A stretch of 64,000 bases of DNA from Paucidesulfovibrio gracilis DSM 16080 (GCF_900167125.1 NZ_FUYC01000009.1:32732-96731); one strand, 5' to 3'; shown: positions 52,267-61,322, counted from the first letter of the stretch. Notes: generated from the sequence alone by a model not told the origin. Numbers and translations are program-made.

Positions 52267-53667
52267 ATGGCAACTGAAGTGATCATGCCCAAATGGGGTC
52301 TGACCATGAAGGAAGGAAAGCTCGCCCGCTGGCTGAAAAGCGAGGGGGAGAGCGTCCAGGCGGGGGAACCGCTGTTTGAGGTGGAAACCGATAAAATTAC
52401 CAACTCCGTAGAGGCTCCGACTGACGGCGTGCTGGCCCGGATCGTGGTGCCGGCCGGTGAAACCGCCGAGGTGCAGGCCGTGCTCGGCATTATTGCGGCT
52501 CCTGGCGAAGAGGTGGGACCGGTTTCGGGCAAAGCCCCCAAGCAGGAGACTCCGGATTCCGCTGCCTCGGCTCCCCAGGCTTCGGCCTCGGAGGCGGACA
52601 GTGGCCAGGAGGAAGAATTCGTACCGGCCATGCCAGCGGCCCGGCGTTTGGCCAAGGAACTCGGTGTGCGACTGTCCGCGGTGACCGGAAGCGGTCCCAA
52701 GGGCCGGATTACAGTCAAGGACGTAAAGGCCTTTGCCGAGTCCGGCGGAGGCATCAATGCTTCTCCCCAGGCCATTGCGTTCGCGAAAAAGAAAGGCGTT
52801 GACCTGGCGGACGTGCAGGGTTCCGGCGAGGGTGGTAAAATTACCAAGGCCGATATCCTGCGGGCCATGAATCCGAATTATGCCGCCGGGCAGCAGCCAC
52901 AGGCCGCCGCACCGCAGCCCGCTTCCCAGAGCGAGGCGCCTGCTTCCGCTCCGGCAGCGCCGATTGCCGCCTCCGGTGAGGACACCATTGTTCCCATGGA
53001 AGGCATGCGCAAGATCATTGCGGATAACATGCATGCCAGTCTGACCAACGCGGCCCAACTCACCGTGTTCGTGGAAGCGGACGTGACCGAGATGGTGGCG
53101 TTGCGCAAAACATTACTCGAACGCAACAAGCGCAATCCAGACTACCGGCTTTCCTACAACGACATCATTGCATGCGCCGTATGCCGCGCCCTGAAGCGTC
53201 ATCCCGTCATGAACGCCACCTTGCAGGATGACGGCATTCATCAGCATGCCCATGTGAATCTGGGCATTGCCGTGGCCCTGCCCGAGGGACTGATCGTACC
53301 CAACGTGAAGCAGGCCGATACGTACGGGTTGGAGGAGTTGGCCGTGCGCGTGCGCGACGTGGCCGGACGTGCCCGCAAGGGCGGTCTGGATATGGATGAG
53401 ATTTCGGGCGGCACCTTCACCATCAGCAACGTAAGCATGCTCGGTATGGACGGGTTCACCCCGATTTTGAATCCCCCCGAGACCGGCATTCTCGGCGTTG
53501 GCCGTGTGGTGGAAAAACCTGCGGTCAAAAATGGGGAAATCTGCATTCGCAGTATGATGACCCTCTCTCTGACCTTCAACCACATGGTTACGGACGGTGC
53601 GCCCGCCATGACCTTCCTGCGGGAGCTGGCGGACATGCTGGAGCAACCCGGCCTGATGATGGCCTAA
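52267..53667 (+). CDS. acoC: Dihydrolipoamide acyltransferase E2 of an acetoin/2-oxoacid dehydrogenase
   Basis: The 466-residue E2 transfers the acyl group from lipoate to CoA. The N-terminal lipoyl domain carries the lipoylated Lys in ETDKITNSV (about residue 43). Two peripheral-subunit-binding domains follow rather than one: AARRLAKELGVRLSAVTGSG (about 121) and AIAFAKKKGVDLADVQGSG (about 166), separated from the catalytic core by an Ala/Pro/Gln linker. The core ends with the active site NHMVTDGAPAM. SD AGGAGG precedes ATG 52267. It is the first gene of the sigma-54 operon. Confidence 0.93.
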   Translation: MATEVIMPKWGLTMKEGKLARWLKSEGESVQAGEPLFEVETDKITNSVEAPTDGVLARIVVPAGETAEVQAVLGIIAAPGEEVGPVSGKAPKQETPDSAASAPQASASEADSGQEEEFVPAMPAARRLAKELGVRLSAVTGSGPKGRITVKDVKAFAESGGGINASPQAIAFAKKKGVDLADVQGSGEGGKITKADILRAMNPNYAAGQQPQAAAPQPASQSEAPASAPAAPIAASGEDTIVPMEGMRKIIADNMHASLTNAAQLTVFVEADVTEMVALRKTLLERNKRNPDYRLSYNDIIACAVCRALKRHPVMNATLQDDGIHQHAHVNLGIAVALPEGLIVPNVKQADTYGLEELAVRVRDVAGRARKGGLDMDEISGGTFTISNVSMLGMDGFTPILNPPETGILGVGRVVEKPAVKNGEICIRSMMTLSLTFNHMVTDGAPAMTFLRELADMLEQPGLMMA

Positions 53668-53730
53668 CGTCCGGGGTTCCCACATGGGAAACAGCATGCC
53701 CGGCAAATACTGATGTCCAAGGAGCCGCAC

Positions 53731-54168
53731 ATGGCGATGAAGCGTTTTGCCATTGAAATGGGATACGGCGCGGACCTGCACGGTGAAAATATGACCAAGG
53801 CCGCATTGCGGGCTGTACGGGATTCCGTGTCTCGCGTCTGTCTTTGTGGATTGTTGGAGATCCTGGGCCGCGACCGTTTTCAGGGAGTTCATGTGCATGC
53901 CCGGGTGGCGGTGCCAGAGCCGGACACCGTGGACCGCGAGGCGCTTCTAGCGGCGATCCCCATCGGCGAGCGCTCCTTGACCCTGGAGCAGGGCGGCATG
54001 TTGGCGGACGGGCTGGAGGTTCCGAGCTTTGGGACCGGCGTCAGCCGTATCGTCATGGCCTGTGCCGCACTGACCGTGTCGGTGGATATGGATGAGGCGG
54101 AGGTGACCGCGTGCAACGTGGCCGCTGCCGGAACAATGTCCTGCGGATGCTCCGCGGGAGACGAATAA
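53731..54168 (+). CDS. Lin0512-family protein
   Basis: ATG 53731 is preceded by AAGGAG with 6-base spacing, which decides the start. The 145-residue protein matches the Lin0512 family pattern: MGYGADLHGENMTKAALRAV, SRVCLCGLLEILG, and VHVHARVAVPEP. The C-terminus adds a Cys-containing AGTMSCGCSAGDE. The function is unknown. Its position between E2 and E1alpha points to a role with the dehydrogenase complex or its substrate. It ends 14 bases before the next start. Confidence 0.8.
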   Translation: MAMKRFAIEMGYGADLHGENMTKAALRAVRDSVSRVCLCGLLEILGRDRFQGVHVHARVAVPEPDTVDREALLAAIPIGERSLTLEQGGMLADGLEVPSFGTGVSRIVMACAALTVSVDMDEAEVTACNVAAAGTMSCGCSAGDE

Positions 54169-54182
54169 CGGAGGAGTTAGGA

Positions 54183-55142
54183 ATGAGTCCCGACAAGAAA
54201 CAGATGGTGTCGATGTACGAGACCATGAACAGGATCCGCCTGTTCGAGACCAAGCTGCAGGAGTTCTTCGCAGCCGGTCAGATTCCCGGGTTCGTACACC
54301 TGTACCTCGGGGAAGAGGCCGTGGCCACCGGAGCCTGCGCCGGTCTGACCAACAATGACAAAATTACCAGCACCCATCGTGGTCACGGTCACCTGTTGGC
54401 CAAGGGCGGCGACCTCAAGCTGATGATGGCGGAGATCTTCGGTCGAAAGGACGGCTATTGCAAAGGGAAGGGCGGTTCCATGCATATCGCCGACTTTGAT
54501 CTGGGTATCCTGGGGGCCAACGGTATCGTCGGCGGCGGCGGGCCGTTGGCTCTGGGCGCGGCCCTGGCCAACAAGTATGAAAAAACCGACGACGTGGTCA
54601 TCTGCTTCTTCGGAGACGGCGCTTCCAACCAGGGCACCACGCAGGAGTCCTTGAACATGGCCAGCGCCTGGAAACTTCCTCTCGTATTTGTGAACGAAAA
54701 CAACGGGTACGGCATCTCCTGCCCGCAGTGCAAGTCCATGGCCGTGACCGACATTGCGGACCGCGCCGCCGCCTATGACATGCCTGGTGTTGTGGTGGAT
54801 GGCAACGATGTCCTGGCCGTGCACGAGGCCGTGAGCGAGGCCGTAAAACGCGCGCGCAACGGCGAAGGCCCGTCCTTGGTGGAATGCAAGACGTACCGCT
54901 GGCGTGGCCACTTTGAGGGGGATGCCTGCACCTATCGTTGCGACGAGGAACTCAAGGAGTGGATGGCCAAAGATCCCATTCCCCGCTTTGAGGAGAAGCT
55001 CGTGGAGAGCGGCGTATTGAAGAAAAAGGATCTCAAGGAAATCAAGGCGCGCATTGAAAAAGAAGTGGAAGAAGCCGTGGCTTTTGCCGAGCAGAGCCCT
55101 CTGCCCGATCCATCGGTATTGATGGACGACGTCTACGCCTAA
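54183..55142 (+). CDS. acoA: Thiamine-PP-dependent dehydrogenase E1 alpha subunit
   Basis: The 319-residue protein is the TPP-binding alpha chain of an acetoin or 2-oxoacid dehydrogenase. It has GFVHLYLGEEAVATGA, RGHGHLLAKGGD, and the TPP/Mg motif GDGASNQGTTQESLNMA (about 143) with VFVNENNGYGIS. Its loop SMHIADFDLGILGANGIVG is typical of AcoA and related E1alpha. ATG 54183 has GGAGTTAGGA upstream. The substrate is inferred from AcoR, AcoX and the order of genes. Confidence 0.93.
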   Translation: MSPDKKQMVSMYETMNRIRLFETKLQEFFAAGQIPGFVHLYLGEEAVATGACAGLTNNDKITSTHRGHGHLLAKGGDLKLMMAEIFGRKDGYCKGKGGSMHIADFDLGILGANGIVGGGGPLALGAALANKYEKTDDVVICFFGDGASNQGTTQESLNMASAWKLPLVFVNENNGYGISCPQCKSMAVTDIADRAAAYDMPGVVVDGNDVLAVHEAVSEAVKRARNGEGPSLVECKTYRWRGHFEGDACTYRCDEELKEWMAKDPIPRFEEKLVESGVLKKKDLKEIKARIEKEVEEAVAFAEQSPLPDPSVLMDDVYA

Positions 55143-55196
55143 CCGCGCCGCACGACATCGACCTACCGCAACGATACAACGCAACGGAGATACGAT

Positions 55197-56168
55197 ATGT
55201 CCAAGAAAACCTATCTGCAGGCGCTGAATGAGGCGCTCAGGCAGGAAATGGAACGGGACGAGAAGGTATTCATCATTGGTGAGGACGTGGGACAGTTCGG
55301 CGGCTGCTTCGGCGTGACCCAGGGGCTGTACGATTCGTTTGGTGAAGGCCGCGTCATGGATACGCCCATTACGGAAAGCGCCATTGTCGGCACGGCGGCT
55401 GGTGCCGCTGCCAGCGGTCTGCGTCCGGTTGCCGAGCTGATGTTCGTCGACTTCATCGGCGTGTCCCTGGATCAGCTTTTCAACCAGGCCGCCAAAATGC
55501 GGTTCATGTTCGGCGGCAAAGCCACGGTACCCATGACTCTGCGCATGCCCCAGGGGGCTGGCATCGGGGCTGCGGCCCAGCATTCCCAGTCTCTGGAAGC
55601 CTGGTTCATGCATATGCCCGGCCTGAAGGTTGCCATTCCCTCGACCCCGTACGACGCCAAGGGAATGCTCATCAGCGCCATTCGTGACGACAACCCCGTG
55701 GTCTTCCTGGAGCACAAGCTGCTGTACGGCGTGGACGGTGACGTACCCGACGAAAGCTACACCGTGGATTTGGGCAAGGCGGACATCAAGCGCGAAGGCA
55801 CGGATGTGACCATCGTGGCCACCTCGCTGATGGTCCACACGGCGCTTGCCGCTGCGGAAAAACTCCAGGCCGAAGGCATCAGCGCCGAAGTCGTGGACCC
55901 GCGTTGTCTCCAGCCATTGGACAAGGAGACCATTCTCGGCTCCGTGAAAAAGACCAATGCCCTGGTGGTAGCCCATGAGGCCGTGGGCTTTGCCGGTCCT
56001 GGCGCGGAAATCGCCGCCATTGTGGCCGAAGAGGCGCTGGATTATCTGGACGCTCCGATCAAGCGCGTGGCCGCCCCCTTCTGCCCGGTGCCGTTCTCCC
56101 CGCCGTTGGAACAGGCCTACATCCCTGGTGAGGATGAGATCGTGGCCGCTGTCAAGGCGCTTCGCTGA
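55197..56168 (+). CDS. acoB: Thiamine-PP-dependent dehydrogenase E1 beta subunit
   Basis: The 323-residue beta chain starts with YLQALNEALRQEMERDEKVFIIGEDVG. It carries GRVMDTPITESAIVGTAAGAA and the C-terminal transketolase domain (AEVVDPRCLQPLDKETI). It forms the alpha2beta2 E1 with the preceding gene. A terminator-like hairpin follows, so later genes of the operon may be expressed at a lower level. Confidence 0.94.
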   Translation: MSKKTYLQALNEALRQEMERDEKVFIIGEDVGQFGGCFGVTQGLYDSFGEGRVMDTPITESAIVGTAAGAAASGLRPVAELMFVDFIGVSLDQLFNQAAKMRFMFGGKATVPMTLRMPQGAGIGAAAQHSQSLEAWFMHMPGLKVAIPSTPYDAKGMLISAIRDDNPVVFLEHKLLYGVDGDVPDESYTVDLGKADIKREGTDVTIVATSLMVHTALAAAEKLQAEGISAEVVDPRCLQPLDKETILGSVKKTNALVVAHEAVGFAGPGAEIAAIVAEEALDYLDAPIKRVAAPFCPVPFSPPLEQAYIPGEDEIVAAVKALR

Positions 56169-56181
56169 TCACAATAAGGGA

Positions 56182-56211
56182 AGGGGCGGTCCTGAGGGCC
56201 GTCCCTTTTTG
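56182..56211 (+). terminator. Terminator-like hairpin between acoB and acoX
   Basis: The stem AAGGGGCGGTCC / GGGCCGTCCCTT (11-12 bp, two wobbles) is followed by TTTTT. The next gene lies 30 bases downstream on the same strand, so it probably attenuates rather than ends transcription. Confidence 0.75.
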
Positions 56212-56240
56212 TCTGTAAACCGCGAGCCAAGGGAGTCCAG

Positions 56241-57236
56241 GTGAGTACGGCGGCGATTTTGGCGAATCCGGCTTCGGGAAAGGATATCCGGCGGTTGGTG
56301 GCGCATGGCAGCGTCTTTGATAATCAGGAAAAAGTGCGCATTGTCCGCCGGTTGATTCTCGGTCTGGAACAGGCCGGAGTGGATCGGATTCTCTACATGC
56401 CGGACGGATACGGCATCGTACCCCGTGCCTTGAACGCCATTTCTCCTTCCATCCCGGTGCTTCCGGTGGAAATGCCCATGCGCAACACGCAACAGGACAC
56501 GGTGGTGGCGGCAGGCATTATGGAAACATTGGGTGTGGATGTCATGGTGGTACTCGGAGGGGACGGCACAAGCCGAGCCGTGTGCAAGGGGACCACCAGG
56601 GTTCCGCTCATGCCCCTTTCCACCGGCACCAACAATGTGTTTCCGTTTATGGTCGAAGCGACGGTGGCGGGGTTGGCAGCGGGCCTGGTGGCCTCGGGGC
56701 GGCTCCCGCGGGAAATGGCCTGCCGCCAATCCTGCATCTTCGATATTCTGTTGGACGGGGAGCCTGTTGACGTGGCGCTGGTTGACGCGGCCGTGTACAG
56801 CGACGTGTTCATGGCCTCCCGGGCGGTTTGGGATATGGAAAAAGTGCCGCAGCTTTTTTTGACGCGTTGTCGCGCTGACGCCATCGGTCTTTCCGCCGTG
56901 GGGGGCGCGCTTCGACACATTGAACCCGACACGCCGCATGGATTGGCACTGGATCTATCCCAAGATGCTTCCATGCGGGTGCATGCCACCATCGCTCCGG
57001 GCATGTTGGCGGATGTGGGCGTGAGCATGGTGCGGGACATGCACCCCGGTGATGTTTTTCCCGTGGATCTAAGCCCCTGCATTATTGCCGTGGACGGGGA
57101 GCGGGAGGTGGAAGTTCATCGGGGTCAGAGGGCTTCGGTGCGCCTGCGCACGGACGGTCCCTGGGTGGTCAGCGTTTCCCAGGCCATGGAATTGGCCCGG
57201 GAATACGGTGTTTTTGTTGAGAATGCCAAGAACTAA
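56241..57236 (+). CDS. acoX: AcoX, NAD kinase-like protein
   Basis: The 331-residue protein starts at GTG 56241 with the NAD kinase/diacylglycerol kinase-like fold: ILANPASGKDIRRLV at the N-terminus, VVLGGDGTSRAV (about 103) and PLSTGTNNVFP. AcoX is found in acetoin catabolism operons, but its reaction is not known for certain. The length fits. It lies 72 bases after acoB and 13 before the DUF6506 gene. Confidence 0.9.
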   Translation: MSTAAILANPASGKDIRRLVAHGSVFDNQEKVRIVRRLILGLEQAGVDRILYMPDGYGIVPRALNAISPSIPVLPVEMPMRNTQQDTVVAAGIMETLGVDVMVVLGGDGTSRAVCKGTTRVPLMPLSTGTNNVFPFMVEATVAGLAAGLVASGRLPREMACRQSCIFDILLDGEPVDVALVDAAVYSDVFMASRAVWDMEKVPQLFLTRCRADAIGLSAVGGALRHIEPDTPHGLALDLSQDASMRVHATIAPGMLADVGVSMVRDMHPGDVFPVDLSPCIIAVDGEREVEVHRGQRASVRLRTDGPWVVSVSQAMELAREYGVFVENAKN

Positions 57237-57249
57237 CAGGAGAAGCCTC

Positions 57250-57558
57250 ATGAGCGAACCATTGAAGGCCGCATTTATTTTTATTGCCCCGGAGGGCGAT
57301 CCGGCAGAACATCGGCAATGGGTGAAAACAAAGCAAATACATCTGCTTGCCGTCGCGGTCTCCGACTATGCCCAGGCCGAGGGAGTGGCGCGGCAGTTGG
57401 TTGAAGACGAAGGCATTGGTGCCATTGAACTTTGTGGAGGTTTCGGCAGTGCCGGGACAGCCCGGGTGGCCGCCAGTGTGGATGTTCCCGTGGGCGTGGT
57501 CCGTTTCGATCAACACCCCGGACTGGGGAACGTCAGTGGGGACACGCTTTTTTCTTGA
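57250..57558 (+). CDS. DUF6506-like small protein
   Basis: The 102-residue protein starts at ATG 57250 with AGGAG upstream. Landmarks are KAAFIFIAPEGDPAEHR, AIELCGGFGSAGTARVAA and PVGVVRFDQHPGL, as in DUF6506 proteins. It is soluble, with a conserved single Cys. Its place at the end of the aco-type operon suggests a supporting role. The function is unknown. Confidence 0.8.
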   Translation: MSEPLKAAFIFIAPEGDPAEHRQWVKTKQIHLLAVAVSDYAQAEGVARQLVEDEGIGAIELCGGFGSAGTARVAASVDVPVGVVRFDQHPGLGNVSGDTLFS

Positions 57559-57592
57559 TCCATCGTTCCGCATGTCCTCCCCTCTCGGATAC

Positions 57593-57636
57593 GGGGAGCG
57601 CGCCTGGATCGGACCCGGGAGCGTTCCCCTCTTTTT
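57593..57636 (+). terminator. Terminator of the aco-type operon
   Basis: GGGGAGCGC (57593-57601) pairs with GCGTTCCCC (57621-57629), one wobble, with inner GC pairing, then CTCTTTTTG. Confidence 0.65.
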
Positions 57637-57721
57637 GTATTGAACAAAAAAGGAAGCGGCGTTGGGGAATAGAGCGGCTCCCGTCCTGAATGAGGGGAAA
57701 CGGGAGCCTTGGCAGGAAAGC

Positions 57722-57748
57722 GGGAAAGGTGGGAAAGGCGGGAAAGGG
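57722..57748. repeat. Three 9-bp tandem units GGGAAAGGN
   Basis: GGGAAAGGT, GGGAAAGGC and GGGAAAGGG follow without gaps, just beyond the stop of the convergent thioesterase gene. Confidence 0.8.
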
Positions 57749-57757
57749 ATTAAGGGA

Positions 57758-58147
57758 TTACCCACCTGCCAGAACGTGCCGGTCGGTGACGAAACAGGTA
57801 AATACGCCTTCAAATACGGTATCGCCGTTGCGCAACACGCTGACGTTGACGATGTGCTTGCGGCCGTTGAACGGATCGCTCTGGGCATGGGCTTCCACGG
57901 TCTCACCGGCGCGTACCGGACGCAGGAAGCGGCTTTCCGCGCTACCCAGCACTACGTTCGGGTGGTTGACGGCCAGCATGGCCGCGTAATCCGCCAGACC
58001 GAAGATAAAACCTCCATGCACAAGTCCGGTTTCATCGGCGGCCATATTCATGCGTGTGTTCAGGCGGACAATGCTCCGACCCTCCTCAAGCTCCACCGGC
58101 GTGCCGCAAAGGGTCTGGTCAATGGTCGTGTGGGTAGTAATGTCCAT
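57758..58147 (-). CDS. PaaI-family hotdog thioesterase
   Basis: The 129-residue protein has the hotdog helix signature ETGLVHGGFIFGLADYAAML (about 39-58) and the strand VVLGSAESRFLRPVRAGE. It probably hydrolyses acyl-CoA thioesters. It is 87 bases from the carboxymuconolactone decarboxylase-like gene in the same orientation. SD AAGGAA precedes ATG 58147. Confidence 0.88.
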   Translation of the reverse strand: MDITTHTTIDQTLCGTPVELEEGRSIVRLNTRMNMAADETGLVHGGFIFGLADYAAMLAVNHPNVVLGSAESRFLRPVRAGETVEAHAQSDPFNGRKHIVNVSVLRNGDTVFEGVFTCFVTDRHVLAGG

Positions 58148-58234
58148 GGTCTTGTTCCTTGATTCAAAGGTGTCGATGGAGAGGAGGAACCGGCCGCGTC
58201 GACCGGTCCCCCCCCGAGTCGGTAAAGCGTTCGG

Positions 58235-58561
58235 CTAATCGAAAAGATCCTCTACTTCCTCGAACACGTACTTCATATACATCAGCTTGGGTGAACCGCC
58301 CATGGAGATGGCAAGCATGGCGGCCTGCAGGATTTCCTCCTTGGTGGCACCGAGGCTCGCCGCGCCCTGCACATGCAGGGAGATGCACATTTCACATTGC
58401 GACATGAGTGAGCAGGCCACGTGAATGAGTTCCTGCATTTTATGGTCAATAGGACCAAATTGGCTGATTTGTTTCGTGAAGTTGAGGTAGTTGGGGAACA
58501 CCTCACCAGCCTGTTGCTGCATCTTGGCAAGGGTCATGGAGGCGTTTTCAGCTGCGTTCAT
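58235..58561 (-). CDS. Carboxymuconolactone decarboxylase/AhpD-like protein
   Basis: ATG 58561 with AGGAGA upstream gives 108 residues. The alkylhydroperoxidase-type redox motif is CEMCISLHVQGA (CxxC plus His), in the AhpD/CMD fold. Such proteins act as thiol-dependent peroxidases or decarboxylases; the partner is unknown. It precedes the thioesterase gene. Confidence 0.88.
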   Translation of the reverse strand: MNAAENASMTLAKMQQQAGEVFPNYLNFTKQISQFGPIDHKMQELIHVACSLMSQCEMCISLHVQGAASLGATKEEILQAAMLAISMGGSPKLMYMKYVFEEVEDLFD

Positions 58562-58765
58562 TGTCCTGTTCTCCTGAGGTTGAGGTTGATCCACGTCAGG
58601 AGTCTCCAAAGCAAAGCTCGTGCCTTATGTGTAATAGTTTGAAATTAATACTTTTTTTGTTGATAACTGCCCATGAGACCGCTTTCTCCCGTGTCCCGGT
58701 AGGGAACATTGATCGAAAACGGAACACCGCTCCCTTGGATGTGTTCCGGACTGGTGCGGGGAAGC

Positions 58766-59743
58766 TCAGAACAGGCAGTTCAACAGCTCTTCCGGTTGTA
58801 CGTCCCGCAAGTAATCCGCGAGAGGAACAGATGCAATCAGCTTTCGCAGGGCGGTGCGTTCATGCCGACAACCTTGGAGCCGCTTCTCCAGCTCCCCCAC
58901 GTTCCGGCTGCCGAAATAATCGCCAAAGAGTCTGATTTGTTCAATGCGCCCTTGTTTTACGTCCAGGTGTACTTCCAGCAGTCCGCCGGTGGTCCTGGTT
59001 TTTCGGACCATGCCGTACTGTGGGGAATAGCCGAAATTCCAATCCCAGGTGCGGTATTTTACATCCGCCAGAGAATCTACGGCCAGTTTTTCCATTTCGG
59101 AAAGCTCCAGCCCTCCCTGAGCCGTACCGGAGGAAATATGCCCCATCAACCGGTCCAAAAACTGGGCCACGTCCATTGGTTCCGGGAGATGGCTTGAAAT
59201 GTTGGTCACACGCTTTTGCACGCTCTTGACGGCTTTGTCGCGATATTTTTCCGGGTCTACGCGTAGCGCGCCGGAAAGGTCGGTGATTTCCGCGGAGAAA
59301 AGCAGTGTGCCGTGGTGCAAAACTCGATTCTTATGGATATGCTGGGCATTGCCGGAAAATTTTTGACCGTTGATGACTAGGTCGTTGCGTCCGTCAAAAT
59401 CGCAAGGCACGCCCATGCCGCGGAGCGCATCCAGTATGGGTTCGGTGAAACGGCGAAAATCCAGGCCGCTGCCTGAGTGCTTCAGGTCGATGAACGTAAA
59501 GTTGATGTTGCCCAGGTCGTGAAAAACAGCCCCGCCACCGCTGAGACGTCGGATTACGGGGATATCGCGGGTGCGCACGAATTCCTCGTCGATCTGAGAG
59601 AGGGTGTTTTGGTTCCGGCCAACGATAACGGCCGGGGCATTGCGCCAGAGCATGAACACGTCATCCGGCGAGTTTTTGAGCAGCCATTCCTCGCAGGCGA
59701 GGTTGAAGGCCGGATCCGTGTTGGTGTTATGAATAAAGCGCAT
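58766..59743 (-). CDS. lplA: Lipoate-protein ligase A
   Basis: The 325-residue protein attaches lipoate to E2 and H-protein lysines using ATP. It has VGRNQNTLSQID, RRLSGGGAVFHDLGNINFTF (lipoyl-AMP loop) and the catalytic Lys in INGQKFSGNAQ, plus a C-terminal accessory domain. Located next to the E2-containing operon, it could lipoylate that complex. It is oriented opposite to the operon. SD AGGAGG precedes ATG 59743. Confidence 0.94.
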   Translation of the reverse strand: MRFIHNTNTDPAFNLACEEWLLKNSPDDVFMLWRNAPAVIVGRNQNTLSQIDEEFVRTRDIPVIRRLSGGGAVFHDLGNINFTFIDLKHSGSGLDFRRFTEPILDALRGMGVPCDFDGRNDLVINGQKFSGNAQHIHKNRVLHHGTLLFSAEITDLSGALRVDPEKYRDKAVKSVQKRVTNISSHLPEPMDVAQFLDRLMGHISSGTAQGGLELSEMEKLAVDSLADVKYRTWDWNFGYSPQYGMVRKTRTTGGLLEVHLDVKQGRIEQIRLFGDYFGSRNVGELEKRLQGCRHERTALRKLIASVPLADYLRDVQPEELLNCLF

Positions 59744-59906
59744 GATACCTCCTTGGCAATGTCCTTGGTATGTGACGGTCCTGATGCAAAACCCGAACCG
59801 GCTTCACATTGCGGCCGTCCGGCCGGGGACGATGCGGAATGTGTGGGCGCATACCCTGGTTCGGTGGCGAAGGCAATCCCATCGGTTCAGGGATGGAGGC
59901 GGAGTC

Positions 59907-59937
59907 AAAAAAAAGGACCGGGAAAAGTTCCCGGTCC
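59907..59937 (-). terminator. Terminator of the alcohol dehydrogenase gene
   Basis: The stem GGACCGGGAA (59915-59924) / TTCCCGGTCC (59928-59937) is followed on the minus strand by eight T (59914-59907). Confidence 0.92.
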
Positions 59938-59956
59938 ATGACGTCGTATTGGAAGG

Positions 59957-61150
59957 TCAGGCGTTGATGGCGGCCCGGAAGATGCCAGCCACGTCATCAT
60001 GGGACATTTTGGCCGGAGTGACCGGGAAGAGCTTGCCCATGTTTTCGAAGGCGTTTTGGGCCAGGGCATCGGCTTGGTCTTCGGAAAAGCCGTAGTCCGT
60101 GAGTTTTTCGTCTGCCAGTCCTACGCTCTGGATCAGTTCCACAAGCTGCGCCAGGAATAATGCTGGACCGTCCGCCTCAGGCCGTTGCTGGGCTTCTTCA
60201 TCCCCGAGGGCCAGTGCCAGGTCCGAAAAACGTTGCGGCGCCATCTCGCCCAGCCGTTTAAAGTAATGCGGCGCGAGCAGTACAAGCCCGGCGCCGTGGG
60301 GCAGATCCGGGTTAAAACCGCTTAGGGCATGTTCCAACGAGTGGTGCGAGATGCAGCCGCCGATGGTTTCGCAGATGCCTGCCGCGGTGCTCGCCCATGC
60401 CAGTGCTGTGCGCGCTTCCATGTTGGCGCCGTCGGCCACGGCGTCAGGCAGGTACAGGCCGATGAGGTTCACGGCCTCCATGGCCAGCATGTCGTTCATA
60501 GGGGAACGTCGGGTATTTAGATAGGACTCCACGGCGTGGAAGAACGCATCCATGCCCGTATACGCGGTTTGGCGCGGGGAAAGGGAGACCATGAGTTCCG
60601 GATCCACGATGGACAAGGCCGGAAAGGTCTGGTCCGTGCCAAAGCCGATTTTTTCCTGGGAACCGGTTTTGGTGATCACGGTCCAGGGATCGGCCTCGGT
60701 GCCGGTTCCAGCGGTGGTGGGAATGGCCACCAGGGGCAGGCCGGGGTGTTCCGTTTCCATTTTGCCGCCGCTGCCGCCCTGCATGTAGTCCCAATAGGAG
60801 CCTGGATTGGTGGCGAGCAGGGCCACGGCCTTGGCCGTGTCAATGGTGCTGCCTCCGCCCAGGCCAACGAGAAAGTCGACGCCGAGTTCCCGGCAGGTTT
60901 GAGCGGCTTCTTCCACTTGGGCTGATTCCGGGTTGGGCCGGACTTTGTCGTACACCACGCTCCGAACGCCTTGTTCCGCCAGCAGGCCTTGCACGCGAGC
61001 CAGGTAGCCGTTTTGCACCATGGCACCGGATGCACCGATGAAGATCATGGCCTTTTCCCCTTTGGGCAGGTGCGCGGTGTCGCCCAGTTGCGCGAGGCTA
61101 CCAGGACCGAAGATGAGCCGTGTGGGCATGAAGAATTGGAAGTTGAGCAT
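59957..61150 (-). CDS. Iron-containing alcohol dehydrogenase
   Basis: The 397-residue group III alcohol dehydrogenase has the NAD-binding GLGGGSTIDTAKAVA motif (about 94) and the metal site around DAFFHAVESYL and SGFNPDLPHGAGL. It interconverts alcohols and aldehydes or ketones. The substrate cannot be read from sequence; proximity to the acetoin-type operon makes a C2-C4 alcohol plausible. It is monocistronic with its own terminator. Confidence 0.93.
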   Translation of the reverse strand: MLNFQFFMPTRLIFGPGSLAQLGDTAHLPKGEKAMIFIGASGAMVQNGYLARVQGLLAEQGVRSVVYDKVRPNPESAQVEEAAQTCRELGVDFLVGLGGGSTIDTAKAVALLATNPGSYWDYMQGGSGGKMETEHPGLPLVAIPTTAGTGTEADPWTVITKTGSQEKIGFGTDQTFPALSIVDPELMVSLSPRQTAYTGMDAFFHAVESYLNTRRSPMNDMLAMEAVNLIGLYLPDAVADGANMEARTALAWASTAAGICETIGGCISHHSLEHALSGFNPDLPHGAGLVLLAPHYFKRLGEMAPQRFSDLALALGDEEAQQRPEADGPALFLAQLVELIQSVGLADEKLTDYGFSEDQADALAQNAFENMGKLFPVTPAKMSHDDVAGIFRAAINA

Positions 61151-61322
61151 GCGGTCTCCTTGTAGCTTGTCGGATTGTTGAAACGCGGCGGGCTATGCAC
61201 CGTTAGGAGGCATGTCGGACCTCGCGTACTGTGGCGAGGCCTTGATTGTGTTTTCTCCCAACGTGTTGCGTCTCATGTCTTTGAATAGCCCGATACCTTC
61301 AACGAATTATTTGCACGATGTG

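Noticed and set aside
54177..55976. 599-codon minus-strand frame opposite the E1 genes
   Set aside because: It crosses two clear plus-strand genes (E1alpha, E1beta) with TPP motifs; no domain is visible in the antisense.
57722..57748. Tandem GGGAAAGG units considered as a CRISPR or VNTR locus
   Set aside because: There are only three short gapless units without spacers; it is simple local duplication.
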